64,000 nucleotides of DNA from Oreocharis arfaki (GCA_013398015.1 VZRR01002064.1:62001-126000); one strand, 5' to 3'. Positions 38,001 to 51,440 are shown, counted from the stretch's first letter. Notes: generated by a model not told the origin, from the letters alone. Translations and numbers: made by a program.

Positions 38001-41000
38001 AGAGGCTCTGCCACTTGAATGAAGAGCTGAGCGCCAAGTGCATCAGAAGTAAGTAGATCATCTGTGTGCTTCCTGGCAAAGGTCTAACGTGGGGAGGTGT
38101 ATTGACCGTGGAATAAGAAATATGCCAAACAAAGCAATGCCCCATTAAACGGAAGACCTATCACTTCTCATTCATCACTAGCAAGAAGCTCAATTTCTGA
38201 ATATCTCCAAGCAGAAATGTCAGAGGAGAAACAGCCTGCTGGATTCTTTACTCCCAGGGCAGTAAAGCACTCTGGCTGCCTCATCTGGTACTTTTTTGGC
38301 AAGCTGTCTTCTGTAGGCTTGATCACACCTGTCAGCAAACGCGCAAGTTCTGCAAGCCTTCCCATCCCTACTGCCAATAGGAAAATGTCTGGCACAGTCA
38401 TTCCCAGCACAAGGAGAGGGAATTACAGGCTGAGTAGGACACTGCTATTGCTCATATAAATACCTGTCTCACCTGCCTTCCTGGACAATGATGTTGCACT
38501 TCCAATGCCACCAAAGTACATTCCCTATATTAAAAGAAAAATATCCAAAACAGTGAAAAATTCTTTTTTTGAATATCAGATGTGTCCTTTCACTTGAACA
38601 GCATATCTGGGCAGTGGAGGAATTGCCCATTTCTTCAGTAAGAAGCACCTCCATGACATACATAATGAAAAGGCAATCACACAGGCATCTGAGGTATAAT
38701 TCAGCAGGTGTCAGCAGATAAGAAAGCCAGCAGCACGGCTAAGGAGTTCAATTTCCTTAGCCTCAAGACAGGGTAGCCTCAAATCCTTTTTGGACCCAGG
38801 AAAAAGCTGTACTTTGTCACCTACAACTCATAGAAAAATACACCTTTGTCAAGCAACATCCTATGAAAAGAATCTCTGGGATATAAATGGCAGTTTAAAT
38901 GAAAAGAACTTGCAGTAATCTCAACCTATGCTCAACACAATTTCTATCTGCATTAAACTCTGCCTGGTCACAGAAGTCTGAAGAGGAGAAACCACAGTGA
39001 AAGACTTGCTTCAACTGCAGGTCACTTACATGGCTTTGGAGATTTTTGTGAAATGGTTGTAAAAAGCAACATAGTTAAAGGAGCTGCTGCTAGTTCTTCC
39101 TCCAGGGCTGAACTATAACTTCCATATGGATTCATGGATATTGGAGAGTCAGAGAAGAGGGACAAGCAGGACCAACAGGTGGCAGAAGCACGAGGTGAGC
39201 AGTGAAAGCCTGAAATACGCATCCAGTGCTTATGAGGAGAAGGCGAGAAACGGCACGCCCACTGACTACCGACTTGGAATGCAGTGGTGAGCACAAGGAT
39301 TTGGAACTGGAGGATACAGCAGAGCCTTACTATACTTCCAGAACTATAAATTTACTCCACAGAGATGGCAATTTTGAGGAGGGAGAAAAATCTCAGGTGT
39401 CCTTTAGGCATCTGCAAAGTAGATCCTACCGAAACTGGATGTGAAAGAGCACAAAGGTTTTGTTGTAGTCATAAAGGTCCATGAAGTCTCTAGATAAGCA
39501 GAACAGGATGCCCTAAACTGGACTCTTCGACGACCATGGTTCTCTGTGGAATAAAGCTTTCTAAACCCAGCATTTTGTCCTGCAGTAACAGGGTGCCTCT
39601 AGACACTTGTCCTGCTCAGGTATGTGTCTCTAGCAGCCATTTCTGAACACTGTCAGATGGGACAGTGGACTGCCCAGACCTCTTGTCTGACCCAGTCATG
39701 CTCCATACGAACATTATTAAAGGAAACTCCTCACTTCTGGAAGAGACTACGACCTTATTGCTTAAGAAATACATTTGGCATCTACACTAATGTTCTTGAT
39801 TAGGCTAGGAGATGCAGGATTTGTAAATATCATATAAACATTTAAACCTAAATTTTCAGAATTCTGACTACAGACATCCTACAGAATAAAAAAAGAAGGG
39901 AAAGAGATAGATGGATATGTAAACACGCCCCAGTATTTTCCAGAGTTGAAAGGAGATGGTAATAAAGCAAGGAATGACCAAAGTACTCTGGTTTTGGCAT
40001 GCTTAATTTTCATTTTTTTAAAAGTCTGGCAATACAGGAAAATGAGAAAAAACAATGTAATAATTTTTTTAGTTTAATCTCCTTTACTACTGAATGTCTA
40101 GATAAACTGAAAAACCAGTTGAGTGGTTATTCTGTTCTTATCTCCCTTCACCTGCTCTTGTATCTCCATGTTTTTACTGCAGAGGATGTAAAGTGGCCTA
40201 TATGTAAAAAAAACCCCCTACATTAAAAACCACCTATATTTAATAAAATATTATTAAAAGCCCATACTGAAATAAATAGAAATCCTTAGCATTCAGTTCT
40301 GGTACTATGTATGTTAGTCTTGCATGCAAAAAACCACCATGCCTCAGGTTAAAAGAGATTATATTACAATTAGTTATTTATATTTACTTATTTATAATAT
40401 TTACCATGTGCAATAATAATAATAACAATAAATATTAACGAGATAATTTCCTTTATGGAGTCTTTTAGGTGGTATTTTCTGATACTATTCTGATATGTTT
40501 TGCTATCAATTCTCAGTTACACTATGACAGTGTTGATCCAGCCCTATGGAAATCTTTTCAATATATTAGGAATTCTTAAGACCACAACTGAAAAACAATA
40601 AATTGCCAAAACATTAGCTGTATCTTAGTAATGTGAAAATACTTAAGCCAGCTTGTTTGCCATGTGTACTTTATTCCAAATTTTGTATTTGCTTTGCAGA
40701 TCACATATGGGAATATTACATGAATAGGAACACGAAAAAATTACTTACTCTTACAAAAACCCCTTACTAAAAGAACCACTTATTCATAGAAACCTTGTAC
40801 CTGAAGTATGGTGTATTTTCACAGAATTATGTATTTTTTCCTGAATGTATAAATGAACCATCAAAAAAGCAGCCACTTCTTTAGCAGTAAACAGTTGCTT
40901 TTGTTAGACTACCCCCGCCCTAAAAAAATGCGGATTTCCCTGTTCTAAGATCATAATTACTAAGCATTCCTCATTACACTGCTTTGAAGTTACACCATGC

Positions 41001-41554
41001 AAAAAAAAACCTGGCAAGGGTCTTGGCCCTTATTTTTTATCTTTCACAACCAATTTCACAACACTGACAGTTAAAGGAATAATAATAAAAGTCATCCAGA
41101 TGTAATATACACCTCTGTTGAGGGCTCTGGGTGATGGCTGATCCTTTCTAGCCATGTGAAACAGTGCAGACCCACAGTAAAAATTTCATCTACACAGACC
41201 TACTACAGAATTTCACAGGATATTTATATATGCAGTAAGTGCAGTGTGGATTCCAGCAGAGACACCTACATATATATACATATACACATTTTACCAACAT
41301 AAATGCTATCTCCAGACGTTAATTTTATTTATAATATGAAAGACCTTTATAAGCTCAGTGTACACTCACAAAGACAGACATGCACACACCTTTACAGAAG
41401 AAAAATTACATAAAACAGGGTCCCTTACTGTTCTCAGCTCTGCAAAAATACTGCAGTCATGAATTAAACATCACCTTCCAAAGTTCTCTGTTTTGTGCCT
41501 GCTCTGGCAAGGTTTCTGGGAACATTGATTAGAATCTGAATAGCTTTACATTAC
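26030..41554 (-). other. CLASP2: CLASP2 intron (15.5 kb), no exon seen
   Basis: AT-rich intron between the linker exon and the first TOG2 exon. It holds simple repeats (CA/TA tract 35889-35932, TATA-rich 41268-41288, AAT triplets 40412-40431). A slightly GC-richer block near 38170-38460 is open on both strands, but its translations are not recognisable. I see no coding exon, no CR1 tail and no RNA gene here. Confidence 0.75.
35889..35932. repeat. CA/TA dinucleotide microsatellite
   Basis: Mixed run of CA and TA dinucleotides (ACACACACACATATATAATA and following) about 44 bp long. Likely length-polymorphic; no other role seen. Confidence 0.8.
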
Positions 41555-41701
41555 CTCCAACCTTAGGCCCACCAGCTGATCCTGGCTTTCTTGCACTGTT
41601 TGAAGGATTTCCTGGCTTTTTAGGTGCTGGAACCTTGAAGGCTGAAGCAGCTGATGATGGCCTATTTCCATCCACTGACTCTTCATCATCAAAGCTTTTG
41701 T
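41555..41701 (-). CDS. CLASP2: CLASP2 exon: TOG1-TOG2 linker, first exon shared by long and short forms
   Basis: This 147-bp exon encodes KSFDDEESVDGNRPSSA, then ASAFKVPAPKKPGNPSNSA and RKPGSAGGPKVG. It is an acidic patch followed by a Ser/Pro/Lys-rich flexible linker leading to TOG2. The acceptor is CTTTTCTAG and the donor GTAATG. The exon starts with the last two bases of a split codon (Asp after the TOG1 exon, Tyr after the alternative first exon) and ends with one base. The sequence is nearly identical to mammalian CLASP2 and clearly different from CLASP1 in the SAASAFKVPAP part, so it is the best paralogue discriminator in the window. Confidence 0.97.
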
Positions 41702-42204
41702 CTAGAAAAGGATATATTAAATAAAAACACAGCTATTAGAATGAGTGCATTTTCATTTCCTGATCAACTATTTTGCTTCACATTTCAAAGAAATTCACAA
41801 AATGCATACATAAAAACAAGTGTTTATCACTTTGTCCTGTCTCTGACCTAGGAATAAAACGACAATGGGAGATAAACAGTATTTTCTACATCTCAAGTAC
41901 TTAGAAAATATTATTTTACCTTCATAATTAACCACAGTAAAACTGAGCATAAAAATGAATCATACACATCTGTTCCCACAAAGGAAAAATATCTTCGCAC
42001 AGACTGAATTTTTTTAACCATTTCTTAATATTTTCCCAAAAGGAAAGCCCATAATATAATTTTTATCATTCCAGTCTACCAAAGAAAAATGCTTCTCCTT
42101 TTCCTTCTTTCACTCATGCATGCATTTTCTGCTACACATCCTCCCACAATGTGTCTAACTAGCACTCCCTGTCTCCTTCCTTCCACCCAGATTTTTCAAC
42201 TTAC

Positions 42205-42238
42205 AATCACAGATCCTCTTGCAGATCAGTCGCCTCAT
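42205..42238 (-). CDS. CLASP2: Alternative first coding exon of short CLASP2 isoform (MRRLICKRICD-)
   Basis: On the minus strand, ATG at 42238-42236 opens a frame encoding MRRLICKRICD plus one base T, followed directly by a consensus donor GTAAGT. Splicing to the exon at 41555-41701 (which begins AC) makes the codon TAC, so the protein reads MRRLICKRICDYKSFDDEE. This is the N-terminus I know for the short mammalian CLASP2 form that lacks TOG1; its basic, Cys-containing start (Cys6, Cys10) has been described as a palmitoylation-type motif. In the long form the same junction yields GAC (Asp) instead of Tyr. The ORF is only 34 nt long and is easily missed. A stop codon lies six codons upstream in frame. 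Confidence 0.92.
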
Positions 42239-42500
42239 TCCTCTGATAGCTCTTCAATCCCCTCACCCTAGGACGGACCCAGCACCTCACATGGCCACAT
42301 GCAGTAAATTCTTAATACTAATCAAAGATTCTATCAAAATCTGCTCGCAAACACCCTAGATCCACCACTGAGATTTGTGCCGGCATCTTTCTCTCCCTTC
42401 CCTGCACTAGGTGCTGCACAACCAATGAGCTGCAAGGTGACATCATCTTCTGGGAGCCAACGCCAGAGGAAAAGGTGAAAATTCTCCATGCAAATAAATT
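42239..42500 (-). promoter_or_regulatory. CLASP2: Presumed 5' UTR and proximal promoter of short CLASP2 isoform
   Basis: This is sequence immediately upstream, on the minus strand, of the alternative start codon at 42236-42238. An in-frame TGA at 42254-42256 closes the frame six codons before the ATG, supporting that ATG as the start. The ATG context has G at -3. Two CATGTG E-box-like motifs occur near 42288-42301. I see no TATA box or CpG island. The transcription start cannot be placed from sequence alone. Confidence 0.45.
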
Positions 42501-43301
42501 CATTCCCACACACAGTATTTGCCACTATTCCAACCCTTCGTTAAAAAAATTAGACAGGCAGACAATATTCCGGGGCTTGCACTCCTCTTTCCTATAATTT
42601 CAGGTTTGTGTATTTTTAATCATGAAAGAAATTCATCTCTAGTGACTAAATAGTCTCAATTCAAAACATTGTGCCTTAGAAGAACCCCAGCATATTCCAA
42701 CAGCAGAACATAATGTTTTCTCCACCCACTTAGGGAAGAAGGATTTATCTATAAGCTTGAGCACAGAAAACGTACCAGCCTATAGTTCCTATAATAAATA
42801 AAATGGGCGAGGCTGAGACACAGCTGCACTACAGTAATGAAAGACCAGTTTAACATATTACATGCACTAAAACCTGCTATTTATTAAAAAAAAAAAAAAT
42901 TGTAGAGCTTCATCATCTCTGGAATGGTTAACTGTTTACCCTTTGCTTATTCGGAACTTGCTCCCAGTGAAATGTCAACTATATTTAACAATGTAGCCTC
43001 CCAGAGGAAAGAAGCTTGCAGTAGCAAGGTTTTGTCCAGCAGCATTTGCAGCACCATCAAACGTCAGAACACCCTGCATTTAACACGTCCAAGATCACTG
43101 CTGCTATAGTCAGTACATTTTTCTAGCATTTGCCAAAAGCTGTGTTTTGCACTAATGAATCTCCATGATCATAGAAAAAAACCATCACAAGAAAAATACA
43201 GATGCATACTAAAATTTTTCATTAACATTATTTCCTCCTCTCCTCCAAACACTGATTTTTAAGAGAATCTTGCTAAGAGTAATTGTTTGGATCTGTAAAC
43301 T

Positions 43302-43394
43302 CTCCGAATCGGAGGAAAAGCCATCAGCCTTCCCCCTCACTGTCCTGTGTGTTGCCATGGAAACAGCACTCCGGCTCAGCATACGGTCTGAGCC
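43302..43394. promoter_or_regulatory. X-box-like motif with two flanking palindromes
   Basis: Within 93 bp are three dyad motifs: CTCCGA/TCGGAG around one base (43302-43314), GTTGCCATGGAAAC (43351-43364), and GGCTCAG/CTGAGCC separated by 8 bp (43373-43394). The middle one resembles the RFX-factor X-box (GTNRCC-N2-RGNAAC), a known family of dyad sites. The block lies about 1.1 kb upstream, in transcription direction, of the short-isoform start codon, so a role in that promoter is plausible. The function is inference. Confidence 0.4.
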
Positions 43395-46300
43395 AGAATA
43401 CATTTTGATTCCTGATGCTTTTACTCTCAGTATCTTAAATAGAACCAGACGTCAAGATTTTGAGCAAGGAAAACCACTAATACAAAGGCCAGATTAAGTG
43501 AAACGACCTAAACACCGTAACAGAAGGCTAAATGGCAAGGGTTAATATCTAGGATACCTACAACATTACAGGTAATTTTAAAATAGCATTAGAAATATCC
43601 TGCAGATTTTTGAACAGCATGAACAGATCAACACTGACACGTGAGTATGGAATCATGAAAACAGACTAAAAGTGAAAACACACTTTTCAAGTAAAAATGG
43701 TTTTGTTGCTGCACTTGCAAATCTGATGAAGAAACAGGCAAGACTTTCATATTACTACCCACAGCTTTACAATGCAGCACTGATACGCAAATATTGCACA
43801 AGCCTTTGAAACAACAAAGTTATTTGCAATACAATCTTAAAAACAGAAAGTAAGCATTTGCTCATTTATGCAAAATTTCCTAATCAAGAAAAATTTCAAC
43901 AACCCCAAACAACTGTGTACTTTGGAAACCAGTGACTCATATAAATTAATTTTATTTTTAACAAACAATTCATTACGAGGGAGTATTAAAGATGGAGAAC
44001 TGTAGAAGTTATTGCTCAACCCCAAAATGTGCAAATAGAATTTCAGAAAAAAATTCAAAGACAAATGTTTTACCTACTGACATGTTGTGTATATTAGAGG
44101 ATATATTTAATAATGTTCTTGGTAACACTGTCAAATTACTTTGTCTGGTTAAAGAATATTTTTTCACACATTTAAAACATTATTAACACTGACTTAAAAA
44201 TCTACACTCCATAATAGTTTTATACAGTTTTTCAGTCCACATGAAACCTGTATTTCAAAAATAAATGCCTTTTTCTTTTGAGGTACACAAAACTGATTGT
44301 AACCACTGATACATGGGTGTTCCTAACCAGACCCTTTCATGGTTTATGTTAAAATAAATTAAAAATTGAGGTACAGTTACTTGAAGTGTTCCAAAACAAC
44401 AACACAGTACCATAAGCACGTAAAATTAATGGATGAAAAGGATCTGTTTTAATTCTATTAAGGCTAAAGTGATAATAATGCAGCTGAGCCTCTTTCGTTC
44501 TGGATTTGTTTGGTTTTTAAATAAACATAAGCAGGAAAATTTCATTCTGTCCTTTAAAGAAACCAGAGGTTTTCCCAACCTTTTTAGGCCTTTACACTTC
44601 TATTTCCCTAGGATTTAACATCAAAACCCCAAGCGATCTTTAGGGACATTCCACTTTCAGAAATACGCTTTACACCATGAAGATCCGAAACCTGAAGTCT
44701 GTATTTACTGCACTTTGTGAAAACAGAGAATTGTATTTGCTTCCCCTACAATGTGCCTTCCATGTGCTCTCACTCATCTGCAAGGATCCACTTATTTGCA
44801 GCCCCTGTAAAAGCATTTCCATGAACTTTGGCATGTAGAAGCCCAGCTTGAGCTGTAACTGTTGCTCCCCAGGGCATAATCAAGGAGCAGTTCTGCTCAA
44901 TCTGGCTTCACTATGTGCCTTTGGCTGGCCAAAGGACCAGGGACGGAGCTCCTGACAGCCAACACCCAGAGCAGGGGATCGATGTATTTCAGTATTGAAC
45001 TGTGCCTCTAATGTTAGTTTTATGCAGTCTACAAACAAAATATATTTCTACAACAGAAGTCGTAAAAGCCTAAATGTAACTGGTATTTTGAAACAAAGCT
45101 ATCTGAGGGATGCAAACATTTTTTCATTCTAAAATGGCTGGATAATTTTCATTCTAGGTAATTTTAACACTTTCAGAGTATCAAATTTTACATACACAAA
45201 TACACCTGACAGCTAAGAAAGCATTAACCACACAGTGTTCTAAAACAAAGCTCCAAGGTAATAAAACCAGAAAGTAGTATGAATTGCTAGCAACACACAG
45301 AACATCTTGAAGGAAAAACACAATAAATTAAAGACACTAAGCCTCAGTTAAATCTCACAACACTGTTCTTGTACTTGATATGTACTATTTTAAACCATAG
45401 TGGCTAAGGAGTTTTGGAAGTAAGCACACCATACAGAGACAAGCCTGGAGCCTAGTACTGCCAAAAGCTCCCGAAGAAAACTGACGAGCAACAAATGCTC
45501 TCACTCTGGTACAAGTTCTCTTCCAGATGAACAACTTCAAAGCAGAGGAAGAAAAAATTCAAGAAAAGGTTGTTTTATCTTCAGAAAGCTAGGCACTCAA
45601 GATTCAACACCTGAGCATTAGAAGTTTTCTCTTCTAATGGAGGGCAGAGACCTGCACCGTAGAGGATGTTCTGCAGGTACAATGCAGCAAATTAATTGCT
45701 ATCAATGAACTGCTGTGCATTTCCACAAAACCTTTCAAGAGTTATCTAAGAAATCTTTCCACTAAAAGATCCTTCCAAACCAACCTGTAGGACACATCAG
45801 AACCCAAAGTCTACCACATTTTCAGAACTTACGATTTACCAAAGTTATTTGAAAATTAAATCCAGGCAGACAGACCAAAACTCGAACTATCACAGAGGAT
45901 TAAATACTAAAATTCTTAAGAAACAAACCATGCCATTTGAACTAAAAATAAAAAAACCCCCCGTATGTGCTGTCTTCCTGCCTTGTAGCGTTACCCTTGG
46001 GGCCAGATCACAAATATGTAATGTATGTTTTCTGAAGTTTTCAGAGAGATCAAAGCACAAACATTTATAACGAAACTTGATATTCAAAGAACATTCTAGT
46101 ACTACCAGTATCTTAAACTTCAAAACAATCTGTTTACTGTGATTTGCCTATAGAGCAGTAAAGGTAATTACAGATGTATCCAGTGACAAGGAGAATCTAA
46201 AGGGAAATCTAAACCTTTTCATACACAGTGAGAAAAAGTATTTTATTTTCAAAGAAGACTAAATTAGAATACATTTATTCTTACTGCAACTGAAGCCTCT

Positions 46301-49300
46301 ACCTTAGCTGGTTTGAAGATTCATACAACTAAACGTGACATTCTGATACCTCACATTTTTTAAGTCGCAGTCAATAACAGAAAAATGAAACACAGTATCA
46401 CCTACACAGCAGCCTAAGTACAAGATCTATATTCTACTGTGCTACTGAGCAGTGGGAAATCAGAAGTTAACTGACTTAAAGCAGATCCTCAAGTGACACC
46501 CTAAGGGTGAAAAAACTGGATCCCCTGCAGTAATACTTAACTAAAGCTGGCAATAAAGGCAAATCTTGATCTTGTTTTCAGTAGCAATGCCTTACATATC
46601 TAACACAACTAGGGTTGTAAATACCAACTTGCAGTATTTTACTGTAGATTAACAGTAGTCAAACGACAAAACACAGTATATTTAATATTTACATATTTAA
46701 TAAAACTGCTTTTAAACTGACTTCTGTTCAAAACACTTGTATCAATTCTGCTTCAATAACTGATAATGATAAGCTTTGCTAACAAATACTAAGTGTTTTT
46801 TTAACTACTGTTAACACTTCCTCTTTCATACCACCAAATATTTGAGGATGACTGCAAAATCCTGCCTAAGCAAAAAAACCCCCAAGTAGATAACTCTTTA
46901 CATTTTCTAAGTCATTCCCCCATTCTGTGCCTACCAAGACACTGACAGCCAGTCTCCCTTCAGTGACTTACAAACATAGACTGCATCAATGACTTGGAAC
47001 ATCTGGGACAGGATCATTAGCTCAATTCCAGATGAACTGGTACAACCTACAACAATTTCTGTCAAGCATGAAAACGAAGCCACAAGCACTACACATGCAT
47101 CAAGTTAGTTGATCTTTCTAATCCATACTTCAAGCCAATGCCCCACATCACCTAGTGAGAACTTTATCCCTTACACATCAGGCATTCCATCCAGTCCAAA
47201 TCTGTTTGTCTCGACACAAAGGACAGGATTCATTTGCCTAAGCACCGTCATCTAAAACCAGTTTAGACAGTCCTGGGCATCCTGTCTGGCGGCCAGCTGA
47301 CATTCCAGAAGGCCACAGATCTCTTGTGGGTCTCATGTCACACCTGTTTGCTCCGCGTGGCTTCTGTGGATACTGCAAGGCACCTCGAGTGGCACGAGAC
47401 ACCTACGGCTGGACAGATGAATCGCGCCTAAGAAGCTTCAGATCTACCATAAAGGCATCATTCCTTGGCACTCTCCTTAAGCTGCAGCAGGTCTTGGGAT
47501 CCCAAACCATTAGGAGACAAATTGTCATTCCCAAATGAAAGCCTGCTTCCCACAACGATGGAGCATGGCTCTTCAAGAGACAATAGCTGCAAGCACAGAA
47601 GTAACATGAGGCCGCTTGCTGATGGATTTAACTTTACTTCATGTTACCTCCTTTGCCCCTCTTTGCCTTCCTGAAGGAAGCAATTGTACCAATGACTCAG
47701 TGCTGGCAAATGGTTCTCTTCTGTGCAGTATATGCTGATGCTCATCAGCAAAATCTCAGGCTCCTACCAAAAGAGACTCCTTTTTCCACAGTAACCTTAT
47801 AGAGGATGGATGAGATAAAAAATACCAACGAGAAGAGTGGTTAAAGAACAACAAAACTTGGTTCAAAAAGCTCCCAATGTTCTTAAGCCAAACATATTCC
47901 TTCATGTGCTATTTTTTCAGGCAGTTCCAGGGAACCAGTGTCCTCAAAAAGAATCAAAAAGGCAGCAAGTGAGGGGAATAAGAGTCAGTAACAGGAATAA
48001 GGCAAATATTTATCAGTTAAATTTTGCTGTTGATCTGATCTTAAATTTTAATAAAGATCCCATAACTTTTCAACAAGCAAAGCAGAATACAGCTCTCCTA
48101 CATTCCATCAACCAGCTACAGCACTGAAAGAGGCTCACACGCGCTTTTGGGTTTATTTTTTTTGTTCTGGTATATGTGTTTGGTCTTTCTTAAAACATGA
48201 CTCTCAATGAATAGGACAAAAGAAAAGAAGGAAAATGAGAAAGAAGACACTAGACTCGACAGACTTTAAAAAAAGAAATATTTAGGAGTGGCAATGGCAC
48301 ATGCCACAATAATTATCCACATTTAACACAGGCCTATTCTAATGACATTAGTAGTTTATCCATTCTGCTCCACAGTTTCATGAAGGACTACGTTCAAAAA
48401 AGATTCACTAAGAAAAAATGTAACATATCCCCAGTACTATTTTCCTAACCTCACAGAAAAGCTAGTCTTGCAGTTTATCTGTCTGGCTGAAAGACAAGAT
48501 TTAACTACAGGTTTCAAATAAAGCTGCAGTAAGTTCAAATAAGAAACTGAGCTAATTTTGCTCCCAAGTAAAGCTTCATTCCCACTCTAGAACACCTCCT
48601 CTAAACCTATGTAATTTTCTCATTTTTACCTATTAAAGTTTAAGACAGTTGCTGCAAATCTTGCCATATTTTATGTTTTTACAGCACCTGTAAAATTATT
48701 TCCATAGTCCACATGTTTTAATTAATAAATCATTTAGTCCTTTCTAAATTCTTGCAACTGGACTTCCCTTTGGTATAGATGTGTAACATTTCCCAAATGA
48801 TACTTCCAGCAAACTTACTGAAAACTGAAGATGCAGTCAATATCGGTGTATGTTAAAAACCATCCATTTCACTTTATTTGCATCTTTCCTGAGGCATGTT
48901 CAATAGCCTTCTGAATCAACACCTAATAGTCTATAACGTATCAGTAAATGAAGCACCATTTTTTCAGCAGAAGCGGAAGAGAAAGATGATGAGGTTCTCC
49001 AGAATTCATGACAAGGCAACACCTAAAATAGGATTCAAGACTAAACAGTGAAGGCTTAAAATATAACTATGTAATGGTATTGTTCTTCAACATCTGTACT
49101 ATGTTACTGCTCTAGGTCAAGCTATTTGGACCACACTGCACTATGTCCAGTGCTGAAATGTTAACAAGTCAAGTACCTTTTGGGCAGGTGGAAGGAAAAA
49201 AGGTGTAGAAAGGACACAGACTTGCCTTGCATAAGAAATCAAAGACTGAAAGTTTTTTACATTCTAAACACACAGTCTGACTCACTAGCTGTAACACAAA

Positions 49301-50852
49301 AACTGATGGAATACGCCACTATTTTAGCACAAAGTAAAACATGCCTACCACAGCACAAATGTTTTCTTCTCTTACAAAATACTAGAATTAAAGCTGAGAA
49401 AGGCAGTAACTTCTGAAGCACTCAAGATTTCTGCTAAATGAGTGAGTACTCCCTCTGAGAGTTTCCCTGTCCAGACACTGATTAAAATGAAAGCAGGTAA
49501 TTCACTTAAAACAGTGATAAAAAAAGAAAGAAAAAAAAACCTCTACGAGAATTTTTACTCCATGCCTGGTTAATTTTTGTGAGCCACTTTACACATAAAA
49601 GACTCATAATTTCTATCAAAAGTGATGGTTTATTTAACTGTTGTAGTCTGTCTGAATTCAGACCTTATTTGTGGCCAAACCCTTCACTCTGTTGCTTAGG
49701 TTGCCCTCTAAAAAAGCTGCCACTTCAAGTATCTCCTTTAAGTATAAGCTCCACTATTTGCATTTAAAATATTCTGTAATCCAACAGCCAGTCTTTGCTC
49801 AGTAGGCCTGGTTTAATTACTGTCTTCATTATCTCAGCTCCAGAAGTAATTTTATTTCTTTCTTCACAAATTCCTTTTGCTTATACATCAAGTATCTAAC
49901 TCTCAATAGCACTAGCATTTTCTTCGGTGAATCTAATGACCTATTTTAAAACCAACACATTTATCACAAAACCAAACTTTATCTAGAAACCACTATCCAC
50001 AAACTGCAATAATATGACTAGCATTACTGATGCATTTAAATTCAGAAAAGTAGAAAAAAGGACCATCATATTTATCTATCTGCAGCTAAGTCAAACAACT
50101 GATATCCACTGAGGAATGGTTTCATTCATGACATTTCCGGTACTTAATTCAGCCACACAGAAGCACCTGGGTTTAATGATCGGAATTTTCAAACTATCAA
50201 TTACAACACAGTAAGGGTAAGAGAGGCACACGTGAGTACCATGTTCATTTAACATATATCACAAGTACATGCGATAGTGAAGGGGCATCGGACATATATA
50301 TATGATATCAATGAAAACGTTTACAAACAGGGAGTTTGAATTCTGGCTCCTAGTGATTTACTATTAGAGGGTGACAGTAACAAATATAATTCTACCATCA
50401 GAGAGATCATGACAGTAGCTAACATTTGCATCAGTTTTTAGTGTGGTCAATTTCTGCACATTCAATTCAATCTGCCCATTGAAAATGTACAACGGCAAGG
50501 CAGATTGACAAATAAAACATAGATCCTAGAAGCAGAAAGTGTAATATGAGCACACAGCAGATAAAATGTTGAGAGATTTATTTTTCTGAATTTTAGATTC
50601 ATCTAGTTTAGGAATTAGAAGTTAATATCTGCACATGAAAACATGCACACCACATCATAGAATGAAAAAGGTCGTTAATGGCCTTTCAGCTCACTGACCC
50701 ACCTGATCTCTGCCTCACATAGTCAGAAGCAGAGATTAAGAAAATATGGCAAGTTATTTTTATTTTACTTTCAATGCTGCAACTTAACTTGAGGGTAATA
50801 AAACTGGGGGTTTTGAGGAGGCCCAACTCTCCTCAAAACAGACTTCTTAACA

Positions 50853-51440
50853 TAGAATCACAGAATAATTCGGTTTTAAGGGACCTTAAAGACTGTCTAG
50901 CTCCAACCCTCCTGCCATGGGCAGGGACACTTTTCACTAGACCAGGCTGCTCAGAGCTCCAACCTGGCAGTGAACTCCTCCAGGGATGGGGCCGTCACAA
51001 CTTCTCTGGGCAGCCTGTTCCAGTGCCTCACCACCTCAAGTGAAGAACTTCTAGTCTAAATATACCCTTTTTCAGCTTAAAGCTGTTCCGCCTTGTCCTG
51101 TCACTCCATGGCCTTGTAAAAAGTCCCTCTTCAGCTTTCCTGGAGGCCCCCTTTAGGTACAGGAAGGTGCTGCATGGTCTCCCCAGAGACTCCTTTGCTC
51201 AGGGCTGAACAATCCCAATTCCCCCAGCCTGTCTTCACAGGAGAGGTGCCCCAGCCCTCTGATCATCTTAGTGGCCTCCTGTGGACTCACTCAACAGGTC
51301 ATGTCCCTTGCCCTGCTGGCCACACTGCTTTTGATGCAGGCCAGGACAGAACTGAGTTTTTGGGCTGCAAGCCCACACTGCTGGCTCATGTCCAGTCTCT
51401 CATCCACCAGCACCCCAGAAGCTAAAAAACTCACACCAGA
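50853..51440 (-). mobile_element. CR1-type LINE fragment (3' part, antisense to + strand)
   Basis: The segment starts with CATAGAATCACAGAATAATT, the reverse complement of the octamer-ended CR1 3' tail, followed by the characteristic blocks GGGACCTTAAAGA, CTCCAACC, GGGCAGGGACA and CAGCCTGTTCCAGTGCCTCACC. Further right are more CR1-like blocks (GGGCTGAACAATCCCAATTC, CCCAGCCCTCTGATCATCTT). The 3' end of the element therefore lies at the low-coordinate side and the element reads on the minus strand, the same sense as CLASP2. It is 5'-truncated at about 51440 or a little beyond. No intact reverse-transcriptase frame is present, so the copy is dead. Confidence 0.9.

Noticed and set aside
50654..50720. 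CATAGAATG motif resembling a CR1 tail
   Set aside because: Only the tail octamer matches; the following sequence does not continue as CR1, so it was not merged with the element at 50853.
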